From Xanthomonas boreopolis (GTDB lineage Bacteria; Pseudomonadota; Gammaproteobacteria; Xanthomonadales; Xanthomonadaceae), in NCBI GenBank assembly GCA_014654535.1, contig BNBA01000007.1:62001-126000 (forward strand): a stretch of 64,000 nt of DNA, in the 5' to 3' direction. Each line of letters opens with the position of its first letter. Positions within the stretch are counted from its first letter, which is position 1. The notes under the pieces were generated by a model. The model searched no databases. It was given only the letters and a program-made list of their open reading frames with translations, and was not told the DNA's origin. Both the position numbers and the translations under genes were made by a program. This document shows positions 41,532 through 49,968 of the stretch, one piece after another.

Positions 41532-41549
41532 GTCTCGTTTCCCGCTCCA
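41532..41549 (+). other. attR: ICE attachment site (tRNA-Gly 3' end copy), right boundary
   Basis: GTCTCGTTTCCCGCTCCA is the 18-bp 3' end of tRNA-Gly(GCC), the known recombination sequence of ICEclc-family elements. Only this 3' piece is present; the rest of a tRNA cannot be folded from the DNA upstream, so the intact tRNA-Gly lies at the integrase end. Left of it all genes are ICE genes; right of it is chromosome. Confidence 0.9.
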
Positions 41550-41556
41550 GGTTTTC

Positions 41557-41580
41557 CAAGGCCCCGCTCGCGGGGCCTTG
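41557..41580 (+). other. Hairpin downstream of the tRNA-Gly 3' end
   Basis: CAAGGCCCCG, CTCG loop, CGGGGCCTTG: a perfect 10-bp stem with no U-run behind it. It is probably a processing or weak termination structure of the original Gly-Cys-Leu tRNA transcript. Confidence 0.6.
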
Positions 41581-41627
41581 TCGTATCGGTGACCCGGCCT
41601 CCGGTTTTCCGATAGACTTCGAGCACC

Positions 41628-41701
41628 GGCCTGGTGGCAGAGTGGTTATGCAGCGGACTGCAAATCCGCGTACGCCGGTTCAATTCCGACCCAGGCCTCC
41701 A
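41628..41701 (+). tRNA. tRNA-Cys (GCA)
   Basis: 74 nt. Acceptor GGCCTGG/CCAGGCC, anticodon loop CTGCAAA giving anticodon GCA, T arm with GGTTCAATTCC, discriminator T, and an encoded CCA at 41699-41701. Followed at once by a terminator-like hairpin. Lies 78 bp behind the ICE attachment site, so it was originally the second tRNA of a Gly-Cys-Leu cluster. Confidence 0.96.
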
Positions 41702-41702
41702 T

Positions 41703-41726
41703 CGAAGCCCGCCTTGGCGGGCTTCG
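41703..41726 (+). terminator. Hairpin terminator after tRNA-Cys
   Basis: CGAAGCCCGCC, TT loop, GGCGGGCTTCG: perfect 11-bp stem, followed by TCGTTG rather than a long U-run. It begins one base after the CCA of the tRNA. Confidence 0.7.
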
Positions 41727-41744
41727 TCGTTGCCGGCGCAGGGA

Positions 41745-41758
41745 TTGATCCCGATCAA
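41745..41758 (+). promoter_or_regulatory. FNR/Anr box upstream of hemN
   Basis: TTGATCCCGATCAA matches the FNR-type consensus TTGAT-N4-ATCAA perfectly and lies 35 bp before the hemN start. It fits induction of the oxygen-independent enzyme at low oxygen. Whether it is an activator at -41 depends on the transcription start, which is not known. Confidence 0.75.
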
Positions 41759-41792
41759 GGCGCGGCGGTCGAGGGCCGCCCATAGTGGCGGC

Positions 41793-43202
41793 ATGGAAAC
41801 CCCCGACTTGCCGCCCATGCCGGCGTGGAATTTCGATCCCGGGCTGCTGCGCCGCCACGACCGGCCAGGACCGCGCTACACCTCGTATCCGACCGCGCCG
41901 CATTTCCGCGCGGATTTCGACGCCGCGCAGTTGCGTCGTGCCGTGATCCGTTCGCAGGCGCGATGGCCCGGGCGGCCGCTCTCGCTCTACGTGCACGTGC
42001 CGTACTGCAGCCATCCTTGCTTCTACTGCGGGTGCAACCGCGTGATCACGCGCGATCGCGGCAGGGGCGAAGCCTACGTACGGCGCGTGCTGCGCGAAGC
42101 GGAGATGCTGGCGGCGCTGCTCGATCCGCGGCGCGAGGTCGTGCAGGTGCACCTCGGCGGCGGGACGCCGAACTTCCTCTCCCCGGCGCTGATCGGCGAA
42201 CTGATGGCCGGTTTGGGGCGGCACTTCCGGTTCGATGCCTCGCCCGGCCGGGACGTCTCGATCGAGCTGGATCCGCGGCAGGCGTGCCGGGGCGACATCG
42301 CGGCGTTGGCCGCGATCGGGTTCAATCGCGTCAGCCTGGGGGTCCAGGACTTCGATCCCGACGTGCAGCGCGCCATCAACCGCATCCAGGGCGTGCAGGA
42401 AACGCTGTCGCTCATCGAAGCCTGCCGCCAGCACGGCATCCGCTCGGTGAACGTGGACCTGGTCTACGGCCTGCCGCGGCAGAACCTGCAAGGTTTCTCG
42501 CGGACGCTGGACGCGGTGGTCAGCACGCGCCCGGACCGGCTGGCGATCTATGGCTACGCGCACCTGCCGCAGGTCTTCCGCGCGCAGCGCAAGATCGCCG
42601 ATGCCGACCTTCCGGACCCAGAACTCAAGCTGGCGTTGTTGGGCTCGGCGGTGCGCACCCTGTCCGGGGCCGGTTACCAGTACATCGGCATGGACCATTT
42701 CGCGCTGCCGGAAGACGAGTTGGCCCAGGCCCAGCGCCGCGGCGACCTGCACCGGAACTTCATGGGGTACACGACCCATGCCGGCACCGATCTGCTCGGG
42801 CTGGGCGCGAGTGCGATCAGCCACGTCGGGGACAGCTACAGCCAGAATCCGAAGGGGTTGCCGCAATGGGAGGCCGCCATCGACGAAGGTCGCCTGCCGG
42901 CCTGGCGCGGGCTCGTGCTGTCGCAGGACGACCAGGTGCGCGCCGACCTGATCCAGCGGCTGATGTGTCAGGGGGAGATCGATGTCGGCGCGATCGAGGC
43001 GGCATACGGCCTCGATTTCCGCAGCCGCTTCGATGCCGAGCTGCGGGCGCTGGCGCCGCTGGCGGACGACGGCCTGGTCGGCGTCGAACCGGGCAGGGTG
43101 CGCGTGACCGACGCGGGGCGGCCGCTGGTCCGCCTGGTCGCGATGTGCTTCGACCGCTACCTGCAGGCGCCGCGGCAGGCCGCGTATTCCAAGGCGATCT
43201 GA
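41793..43202 (+). CDS. hemN: Oxygen-independent coproporphyrinogen III oxidase
   Basis: 469 residues, the usual size for HemN. It has the N-terminal GPRYTSYPTAPHF motif and the radical-SAM cluster CSHPCFYCGC (CX3CX2C plus an extra Cys, about residue 70), HLGGGTPNFLS and GIDVDLVYGLP-type motifs. It converts coproporphyrinogen III to protoporphyrinogen IX in haem synthesis without oxygen, using two SAM molecules. Preceded by a consensus FNR box. I took the ATG at 41793; the frame before it overlaps tRNA-Cys. Confidence 0.95.
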   Translation: METPDLPPMPAWNFDPGLLRRHDRPGPRYTSYPTAPHFRADFDAAQLRRAVIRSQARWPGRPLSLYVHVPYCSHPCFYCGCNRVITRDRGRGEAYVRRVLREAEMLAALLDPRREVVQVHLGGGTPNFLSPALIGELMAGLGRHFRFDASPGRDVSIELDPRQACRGDIAALAAIGFNRVSLGVQDFDPDVQRAINRIQGVQETLSLIEACRQHGIRSVNVDLVYGLPRQNLQGFSRTLDAVVSTRPDRLAIYGYAHLPQVFRAQRKIADADLPDPELKLALLGSAVRTLSGAGYQYIGMDHFALPEDELAQAQRRGDLHRNFMGYTTHAGTDLLGLGASAISHVGDSYSQNPKGLPQWEAAIDEGRLPAWRGLVLSQDDQVRADLIQRLMCQGEIDVGAIEAAYGLDFRSRFDAELRALAPLADDGLVGVEPGRVRVTDAGRPLVRLVAMCFDRYLQAPRQAAYSKAI

Positions 43203-43249
43203 CCCCGGCATTCACAACCGCGTGGCGATCAGGCACCCTATCGCCCCAT

Positions 43250-43333
43250 GCCCGGATGGCGAAACCGGTAGACGCAAGGGACTTAAAATCCCTCGACCGC
43301 GAGGTCATGTGGGTTCGATTCCCACTCCGGGCA
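43250..43333 (+). tRNA. tRNA-Leu (TAA), CCA not encoded
   Basis: 84 nt. Acceptor GCCCGGA/TCCGGGC, anticodon loop ACTTAAAAT giving TAA, a long variable arm (CGACCGCGAGGTCATG) as in leucine tRNAs, T loop GGTTCGATTCC, discriminator A at 43333. The next bases are CGT, not CCA, so the 3' CCA must be added by nucleotidyltransferase. It is the last member of the split tRNA cluster. Confidence 0.94.
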
Positions 43334-43394
43334 CGTGAGATGGCGAGTCGCCGGCCGGCGCTCGCCGCGCGGATCGCATCCAACGGGAAAGGGC

Positions 43395-44687
43395 ATGACG
43401 GCCGCAAAGCTCGTCGACATCGCATCGGCCGCCATCGGCATCATCGGACTGGGCTATGTGGGGCTGCCGCTGGCCGCGGAGTTCGGGCGCTACCGGCGCA
43501 CGGTGGGCTTCGACATCGACGCCACGCGCGTGGCGCGGTTGCAGGCCGGCCACGACGACACGCTCGAGCTGCAGCCGGACCAGCTGGCCGCCGCACGCCT
43601 GCTCGAATACAGCGCCGACCCGGCTTCGCTCGCCGGCTGCGGCGTCTTCATCGTCACCGTGCCGACGCCGATCGACGCGCACGAGCAACCGGACCTGGAG
43701 CCGCTGCGCAGCGCGACGCGGCTGATCGGCTCGATGCTCGAGCCCGGCGACCTGGTGATCTACGAATCCACGGTGTACCCGGGTACCACCGAGGAAGTCT
43801 GCGTGCCGATCCTGGAATCGGTGTCCGGTCTGCGCTTCAACCGGGATTTCTACTGCGGCTACAGCCCGGAGCGGATCAATCCCGGCGACCACCAGCGGCG
43901 GTTGCCGGACATCCGCAAGATCACGTCCGGTTCCACGCCCGAAGCGGCAGCCGCGGTCGACGCGCTCTACGCGCAGATCATCACCGCCGGCACCTGGCCG
44001 GCGCCTTCGATCCGCGTTGCCGAGGCGGCCAAGGTCATCGAGAACATCCAGCGCGACGTCAACATCGCGCTGGTCAACGAGCTGGCGCTGATCTTCGACC
44101 GGCTCGGCATCGATACCCAGGACGTGCTGGACGCGGCCGGCACCAAGTGGAATTTCCTGCCGTTCCGGCCGGGGCTGGTGGGCGGGCACTGCATCGGGGT
44201 CGATCCGTACTACCTGCTGCACAAGTCCGAGAGCGTGGGTTACCACCCGGACCTGATCCACAGCGCGCGCACGATCAACAACCGGGTGGGGCGGCACGTG
44301 GTGGAGCGGGTGCAGGCGCTGCTGGCCGATCGCGGCGTGTCCATGCCGCAGGCGCGCATCCTGGTCCTGGGCATCACCTTCAAGGAGAACTGCCCGGACC
44401 TGCGCAACAGCCGCGCGCTGGAGCTGGTGGAATCCTTCGCCGCGCTGGGCGCCAAGGTGGATGCGGTCGATCCCTGGGCTTCGCCCGAGGAAGCCCGGCG
44501 CAAGGCCGGCATCGCCGTGGCGCCCGAGGCGGATGCCGGTGGCTACGACGCGATCGTGCTCGCGGTGGCGCACCGGCAGTTCCGCGAGTTCGATGCCGAT
44601 CGCATCCGCGCGCTCGGGAAGCCCGGTGCGGTCGTTTACGATGTGAAATCGGTCTGGCCGAGGGAACTCGTCACCGACCGGCTGTAG
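43395..44687 (+). CDS. tviB: Nucleotide-sugar (UDP-GlcNAc-type) 6-dehydrogenase, TviB/WbpA-like
   Basis: 430 residues. NAD-binding GIIGLGYVGLPLAAEFG at the N-terminus, VPTPID, YESTVYPGTTEE, SPERINPGDH, the catalytic cysteine in GGHCIGVDPYYL (about 260) and GITFKENCPDLRNS. It oxidises a UDP-N-acetyl-hexosamine to the uronic acid for capsule, O-antigen or exopolysaccharide. The exact sugar cannot be read from sequence. No other polysaccharide genes are adjacent. ATG at 43395 with GGGAAAGGG upstream. Confidence 0.86.
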   Translation: MTAAKLVDIASAAIGIIGLGYVGLPLAAEFGRYRRTVGFDIDATRVARLQAGHDDTLELQPDQLAAARLLEYSADPASLAGCGVFIVTVPTPIDAHEQPDLEPLRSATRLIGSMLEPGDLVIYESTVYPGTTEEVCVPILESVSGLRFNRDFYCGYSPERINPGDHQRRLPDIRKITSGSTPEAAAAVDALYAQIITAGTWPAPSIRVAEAAKVIENIQRDVNIALVNELALIFDRLGIDTQDVLDAAGTKWNFLPFRPGLVGGHCIGVDPYYLLHKSESVGYHPDLIHSARTINNRVGRHVVERVQALLADRGVSMPQARILVLGITFKENCPDLRNSRALELVESFAALGAKVDAVDPWASPEEARRKAGIAVAPEADAGGYDAIVLAVAHRQFREFDADRIRALGKPGAVVYDVKSVWPRELVTDRL

Positions 44688-44710
44688 CGGATCGACCAAT
44701 CGGAGGCGCG

Positions 44711-46333
44711 ATGCATCGTTACCTGGCCCTGGCCATCAGCTTGTCGATGTGGTGCCTGAGCGCGGTCTTGGCCGTGCGATGGCCGGACTGGTGGTGGGGC
44801 GTGGCGGTCTTCGGCGCGCTGGTCGCGCTCGGATGCTGGGACCTGCGCCAGCGGCGCAGCACGCTGCGGCGCAACTATCCCATCCTGGCCCACTTCCGCT
44901 ACGGGCTGGAATCGATCGGGCCGGAGATCCGCCAGTACTTCGTGCAGAGCGACATCGACGAGGTGCCGTTCTCGCGCCAGCAGCGTTCGCTGGTGTACCA
45001 GCGCGCCAAGCAGGAAATGGACGTGGTGCCGTTCGGTACGCTGCGCAGCGCGTACGAGGTGGACTACGAGTGGATCAACCATTCGCTCGCGCCGAGTCAC
45101 ATCGACAGCCACGATTTCCGGGTGCTGGTCGGCGCCGATTGCGCCAGGCCGTACTCGGCGAGCGTGTTCAACATCTCGGCGATGAGCTTCGGCGCGCTGT
45201 CGGCCAACGCGATCCGCGCGCTCAACGAAGGGGCGCGGCGCGGCCGCTTCTACCACGACACCGGCGAGGGCTCGATCTCGCCTTACCACCGGGAACACGG
45301 CGGCGACCTGGTGTGGGAGATCGGTTCGGGCTACTTCGGTTGCCGCGACGAGGCCGGCCGCTTCAGCGAGGAGCGCTTCGTCGCCAATGCCGCCGGCGAC
45401 CAGGTGAAGATGATCGAGGTCAAGCTGTCGCAGGGCGCCAAGCCGGGCCACGGCGGCGTGTTGCCGGCGGCCAAGGTGAGCCCGGAGATCGCGCAGACGC
45501 GCGGCGTGCCCACCGGCGTCGACTGCGTGTCGCCGGCGGCGCATTCGGCGTTCTCGACCCCGGTCGGCCTGCTGCAGTTCGTCGCGCGCTTGCGCGCGTT
45601 GTCCGGCGGCAAGCCGACCGGCTTCAAGCTCGCGATCGGCCACCCCTGGGAATGGTTCGGGATCGCCAAGGCGATGCGGGAAACCGGACTGCTGCCGGAC
45701 TTCATCGTCGTCGACGGGGCCGAGGGCGGGACGGGCGCGGCGCCATCGGAGTTCGTCGACCATGTCGGCGTGCCGATGCACGAGGCGCTGATGCTGGTGC
45801 ACAACACGCTGGTCGGGCTGGACCTGCGCGATCGCATCCGGATCGGCGCCGCGGGCAAGATCACCAGCGCCTTCGACATCGCGCGCACGCTGGCGATGGG
45901 CGCGGACTGGTGCAACGCGGCGCGCGGCTTCATGTTCGCGCTCGGCTGCATCCAGTCGCTCAGCTGCCACAACGATCGCTGCCCGACCGGCATCGCCACG
46001 CAGGATCCGCGCCGCTGGCGGCACCTGGACATGCCGGACAAGGCCGAGCGCGTGCACCGCTTCCACGAGAACACGCTGAAGGCATTGCGCGAGCTGCTGT
46101 GCGCGGCCGGGCTGGACGATCCGGAGCAGCTGGGCCCGGAGCACATCATCCGCCGCGTGTCGCCGGTGGAAATCCGTTCGCTGGCCTCGCTGTACCGCTT
46201 CCTGGAACCGGGCGAGCTGCTGCACGCGGTGCCCGCGCATGCGGTGTTCCGCGACTACTGGGTGGATGCGCGCAGCGATTCGTTCGCGCCGCCGCCGCGC
46301 ATCCGGGCGCTGCGCGACAGCAAGTCGCGATAG
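44711..46333 (+). CDS. FMN-binding glutamate-synthase-like protein
   Basis: 540 residues. Two N-terminal membrane helices (about 4-45), then a GltS-type FMN barrel: NISAMSFGALSANAIRALNEGAR, HDTGEGSISPYH, KPGHGGVLPAAKV, VDGAEGGTGAAP and the iron-sulfur loop CHNDRCPTGIATQ. The amidotransferase domain of true glutamate synthase is absent. This stand-alone family is widespread; its substrate is unknown and it is probably membrane-attached. GGAGG precedes the ATG. Starts 23 bp after the dehydrogenase gene. Confidence 0.88.
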   Translation: MHRYLALAISLSMWCLSAVLAVRWPDWWWGVAVFGALVALGCWDLRQRRSTLRRNYPILAHFRYGLESIGPEIRQYFVQSDIDEVPFSRQQRSLVYQRAKQEMDVVPFGTLRSAYEVDYEWINHSLAPSHIDSHDFRVLVGADCARPYSASVFNISAMSFGALSANAIRALNEGARRGRFYHDTGEGSISPYHREHGGDLVWEIGSGYFGCRDEAGRFSEERFVANAAGDQVKMIEVKLSQGAKPGHGGVLPAAKVSPEIAQTRGVPTGVDCVSPAAHSAFSTPVGLLQFVARLRALSGGKPTGFKLAIGHPWEWFGIAKAMRETGLLPDFIVVDGAEGGTGAAPSEFVDHVGVPMHEALMLVHNTLVGLDLRDRIRIGAAGKITSAFDIARTLAMGADWCNAARGFMFALGCIQSLSCHNDRCPTGIATQDPRRWRHLDMPDKAERVHRFHENTLKALRELLCAAGLDDPEQLGPEHIIRRVSPVEIRSLASLYRFLEPGELLHAVPAHAVFRDYWVDARSDSFAPPPRIRALRDSKSR

Positions 46334-46345
46334 CGGGGGACGGCG

Positions 46346-46807
46346 ATGCGGTTCAGGGCCGGGCACGGCGGGGATGTCGATGCGCTCTGGGCCTTGCGCA
46401 CGCGCTGCGTGCGCGAGCTGTGCAGCAGCCATTATCCGCCGGAGGCCATCGCGCCGTGGGCCGCATCGCCGCCGCCTGCGCACTACCCGGAGCTGCTTGC
46501 CCAGGGCGGCTGCATCGTCGCCGAGGATGCCTCGGGCCGGCTGCTGGGCTATGGGGTCCTGGACCGGGAAGGCAACGAGATCGATGCGCTGTTCGTCGAT
46601 CCCGACCGCGGCGGGCAAGGCATCGGCCAGGCCCTGATGCAACGGCTGCTGGCGCGGGCCGATCGCGCCCGGGAGCTGGTGGTGTCGGCCTCGCTCAACG
46701 CCGTGCCGTTCTATCGGCGCGTCGGCTTCGTCGTCGAACGCGAGGAGCGCTATCCGCATCCCTGCGGCGTGGCCTTGGCTTCGGTACGGATGCGGCGGCC
46801 CTGGTAG
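46346..46807 (+). CDS. GNAT family N-acetyltransferase
   Basis: 153 residues. The acetyl-CoA-binding motif appears as LFVDPDRGGQGIGQALMQRLL (about 82-102), followed by LVVSASLNAVPFYRRVGFVVERE, the usual GNAT ending. The substrate is unknown. Thirteen bases behind the FMN protein gene and probably co-transcribed with it; converges with the flavoprotein gene at 46812. Confidence 0.88.
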   Translation: MRFRAGHGGDVDALWALRTRCVRELCSSHYPPEAIAPWAASPPPAHYPELLAQGGCIVAEDASGRLLGYGVLDREGNEIDALFVDPDRGGQGIGQALMQRLLARADRARELVVSASLNAVPFYRRVGFVVEREERYPHPCGVALASVRMRRPW

Positions 46808-46811
46808 CGGC

Positions 46812-48050
46812 TCAGCGTTCCAGCCAGGCCAGCGCGCCTTCGGCCGCGCGCAGAGCGCTGGCGAAGCAGGCGGTGAGCAGGTAGCCGCCGGTCGGGGCTT
46901 CCCAATCGAGCATTTCGCCGGCGCAGAACACGCCCGGCAGCGCGGCCAGCATCAAGCCCTCGTCCAGCGCCGACAGGCGTACGCCGCCGGCCGTGCTGAT
47001 CGCTTCGGCCATGGGGCGCGGCCGGAGCAGGGCCAGCGGCAAGCGCTTGAGCGTGGCAGCCACCGCGGCGAGGTCCTGGCCGGCATCCTTGCCCAACCGC
47101 TCGAACACCAACGCGGCCTTGGCCGCATCCAGCCCGGCCTGGCGGCGCAGGTGCTCGCCGAAGCTGCGGCCCTTGCGCGGCTTGGACAGGTCGGCCAACA
47201 GGCGGGCTTCGTCGCGGCCGGGGACCAGGTCCAGCCACAACATGGCCTGGCCGTCGCGATCGATCGTTTCGCGCAAATCGGCCGCCAAGGCGTAGACGAG
47301 GCTGCCCTCGATGCCGTACTCGCTGGCCACGCATTCGCCTTGCAGCCGATGGGCCTGGCCGGCGAGGCCGTGCCAGTGCGCGACCACCGGCTTCAGCGGC
47401 GCGCCGGCGTGGCGCTGGGCGAACCAGGGCGTCCAGGCGACGTCGAAGCCGCAGTTGGCCGGCTGCAGCGGGGCGATGTCCACGCCGCGCGAACGCAACA
47501 ACGGGACCCAGGCGCCATCGGAACCGAGCTGCGGCCAGCTGCCGCCACCCAGCGCCAGCACGGTCGCGTCGGCACGCACGGATACGTCCTCGTCGCCATG
47601 CGCGAAGCGCAGGCTGCCGTCGTCGTTCCAACCCAGCCAGCGATGCTGCACGTGCAGGCGCACGCCCTGTTCCTTCAGGCGCCGTACCCAGCCGCGCAGC
47701 AGCGGCGCCGCCTTGCGGTCGACGGGGAACACCCGGCCGGAACTGCCCACGTAGGTGTCCACGCCGAGGCCGCGCGCCCAGTCGCGCAGGGCTTGCGCGT
47801 CGAAGTCGCGCAGCCACGCGCCGACGGTCCCGGCCTGCTCGCGATAGCGGCTGGCGAACAGGTCGGGCGGATCGGAATGGGTGAGGTTGAGCCCGCCCTT
47901 GCCGGCGATCAGGAACTTGCGGCCCGGCGAGCCCTTGGCCTCGTAGAGGTCCACCTGCAGGCCGGCCGCCCGCAGGCGTTCGGCGGCGAACAGGCCGGCA
48001 GGGCCGCCACCGATCACGGCCACCCGGGCAGCGGACACCGGCCCGGCCAT
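46812..48050 (-). CDS. NAD(P)/FAD-dependent oxidoreductase, HI0933/TIGR03862 family
   Basis: 412 residues. N-terminal FAD motif [38 protein letters not shown] (the HI0933 signature), a second dinucleotide-like [16 protein letters not shown], and C-terminal [27 protein letters not shown]-type end. A flavoprotein of unknown reaction. The ATG at 48050 overlaps the FKBP stop by one base (TGATG), so the two are translationally coupled. Confidence 0.9.
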   Translation of the reverse strand: [412 protein letters not shown]

Positions 48051-48481
48051 CAATCCGCGCGCACGCCGAGCAGTTCGACGTCGAATACCAGCGAGGCGCC
48101 GGGCGGGATCACGCCGCCGGCACCGCGATCGCCGTAGCCGTACTCGGGCGGGATCATCAAGGTGCGCTTGCCGCCGACCTTCATGCCGGCCACGCCTTCG
48201 TCCCAGCCGCGGATCACCTGGCCGCCGCCGAGCCGGAACTGGAAGGGCTCACCGCGATCCACCGAACTGTCGAACTTGTCGCCGTGCCTGTCGGCGGTGC
48301 GCTCGTCGTAGAGCCAGCCGGTGTAGTGCACGGTGACCAGGTCGCCGGGCTTGGCTTCCGCGCCGTCGCCGGGATGCGTGTCGATCTTCTCGAACTGCGC
48401 GATGGTGCCGCCCGGCGGCGGGCCCGGGGGCGTGCAGCCGGCCAGCAGGCAGAGCAGCATCAGGAGTGGGAATCGCAGCAT
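48050..48481 (-). CDS. FKBP-type peptidyl-prolyl isomerase lipoprotein
   Basis: 143 residues. Lipoprotein signal [11 protein letters not shown], then one FKBP domain: [59 protein letters not shown] and [12 protein letters not shown]. It should fold proteins in the periplasm or at the outer membrane. The active-site aromatic residues of the family are present. Divergently transcribed from the DUF6164-like gene at 48541. Confidence 0.93.
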
Positions 48482-48540
48482 GGCGGCATCCGGCGCAAAG
48501 GGGCGGGGATTATCGCACCCATGCCGGCTATCATCCGCGC

Positions 48541-48906
48541 ATGGCGAAGCTGCTGATGAACCTGCGCAACGTGCCCGACGACGAGGCCGAAGACGTCCGC
48601 CGCCTGCTGCGCGAGCACGGCGTGGCCTTTTACGAGACGCGTCCGAGCGTGTTCGGCATCTCCGCCGGCGGCATCTGGCTGCAGGACGCGGACACCCATC
48701 CGCGCGCGCGCCAGTTGCTGGCGGAGTACCAGCGGCAGCGCAGCGAGTCCGCCCGCGCGCAGCGGCAGCGGGCGCTGGAGGAGGGCACCGCGGAGACCTT
48801 CGGCTCGCTGTTGCGGCGCCGGCCGCTGTTCGTGCTGGCGACGCTGCTGGCGATGCTGCTGGTGGCCTCGCTGGTCCTGCTGCCGTTCCTGCTGTTGAAG
48901 GGGTAG
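48541..48906 (+). CDS. DUF6164-like small membrane protein
   Basis: 121 residues: a small N-terminal domain ([43 protein letters not shown]) resembling a signal-transducing DUF2007-type fold, a coiled segment and one membrane helix at about 95-117. Known in Xanthomonadaceae and relatives; function unknown. Ends 26 bp before trhO. Confidence 0.8.
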   Translation: MAKLLMNLRNVPDDEAEDVRRLLREHGVAFYETRPSVFGISAGGIWLQDADTHPRARQLLAEYQRQRSESARAQRQRALEEGTAETFGSLLRRRPLFVLATLLAMLLVASLVLLPFLLLKG

Positions 48907-48932
48907 GCGCCGCCAGCGGGTAAAATGGGCGG

Positions 48933-49697
48933 ATGTTCACCAACACCGCCGCCTACCACTTCGTCGCCATCGCCGATCCCGACGCGCTCGCCGGGCAGGT
49001 CCGCGAGCGTGCCGCCGCCCTGCGGCTGACGGGCACCGTGCTCGTGGCGGGCGAGGGCATCAACCTGTTCCTGGCCGGCGCGCAGGCGGACATCGACGCG
49101 TTCTACGGCGAACTGCGGTCGGACCGCCGCTTCGCCGGCATGCGCATCAAGTACAGCCGCAGCCGCCACCAGCCGTTCGGCAGGCTCAAGGTGAAGGTGA
49201 AGCCGGAGATCATCAGTTTCCGGCGCGACCACGCTTCGCCCCTGGGCGAGCGCGCCCCTGGCGTGTCGCCCGCCGTGCTGCGGCAATGGCTGCGCTCCGG
49301 CCGCGACGACCGGGGACGCCGCGTGGTGATGCTCGATACGCGCAACCGCCAGGAGATCGAATACGGCACCTTCGCAGGCGCGTTGACGCTGCCGATCAGC
49401 AAGTTCACCGACCTGCCGGAGGCGCTCCAGCCGCATCGCGAGGAGCTTGCCGATGCGACGGTGGTCAGCTTCTGCACCGGCGGCATCCGCTGCGAGAAGG
49501 CCGCGTTGTGGATGCGCGCCAGCGGCATGGACAACGTGCTGCAACTGGACGGCGGGATCCTCGGCTACTTCGAGGAAGTCGGTGGCGAGGGTTACGACGG
49601 CCGCTGCTTCGTGTTCGATGGCCGGGTCGCCCTCGACCCGCAACTGCAACCCCTGCACGACCCGGAACAGCCGGTCGCCGAGGTCGGGAAAATCTGA
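48933..49697 (+). CDS. trhO: tRNA uridine-34 hydroxylase (rhodanese-type, YceA)
   Basis: 254 residues. N-terminal ferredoxin-like part ([33 protein letters not shown]) and a C-terminal rhodanese domain with the active cysteine loop [14 protein letters not shown] (about 171-184). TrhO makes 5-hydroxyuridine at position 34 of some tRNAs using oxygen. Slightly shorter than E. coli YceA, as is common. ATG follows GGG-rich DNA; TTAA-like spacing upstream is short. Confidence 0.93.
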   Translation: MFTNTAAYHFVAIADPDALAGQVRERAAALRLTGTVLVAGEGINLFLAGAQADIDAFYGELRSDRRFAGMRIKYSRSRHQPFGRLKVKVKPEIISFRRDHASPLGERAPGVSPAVLRQWLRSGRDDRGRRVVMLDTRNRQEIEYGTFAGALTLPISKFTDLPEALQPHREELADATVVSFCTGGIRCEKAALWMRASGMDNVLQLDGGILGYFEEVGGEGYDGRCFVFDGRVALDPQLQPLHDPEQPVAEVGKI

Positions 49698-49968
49698 CCG
49701 ATCAATTCCGGATTGCCCGATGGCCTGGCCTGGCCGGCCATCGGCAAGATCGGATGTCGCGGCGGATGGACCATCGTCGCCGTGCATCAGCCAGCAGCAT
49801 GACAGTTGCATGCAACCGGGTCATGGCTGCGAGCCAACGCCTTTCATGCTTCGGGAAATGCATGCCGCAAGGATGCTTTTTTGGCGGCGCGCAATGTCTT
49901 GCCCTGAATTATTCATGGAGCTAGGCTGGTCCAAGCGGCTGGCCGTCACAGTCTGGGGGACAACACGG
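49698..49968. other. Intergenic 271 bp before uvrY
   Basis: No gene seen. It should contain the uvrY promoter, but I cannot single out a convincing pair of hexamers. G+C content drops in its second half (AATTATTCATGGAG region, about 49908-49921). Confidence 0.5.

Larger units (their letters stand above)
1..41549 (-). mobile_element. Integrative and conjugative element, ICEclc/PAGI-2 family (right-hand part)
   Basis: All genes here run on the minus strand in the conserved order of ICEclc-type elements: GI-type (MPF-G) secretion genes, helicase and small ICE proteins, topB, ssb, DUF3158, TIGR03761, STY4528, DUF2857, parB, shi, parA, alpA, then a copy of the tRNA-Gly 3' end at 41532-41549. Beyond that copy the DNA changes abruptly to housekeeping genes on both strands. 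The integrase, the intact tRNA-Gly, relaxase and any cargo must lie left of the window. Gene families and order are recognised from known ICEs; the right boundary is seen directly. Confidence 0.93.

Noticed and set aside
41557-41580. Hairpin after the attachment site as a full terminator
   Set aside because: Perfect stem but no U-run, so transcription into tRNA-Cys may continue; recorded as a hairpin only.
41825-46333. 1502-codon frame across hemN, tRNA-Leu and the dehydrogenase
   Set aside because: Its first part overlaps hemN in another frame and crosses a tRNA; only the last part (from 44711) is the real FMN protein.
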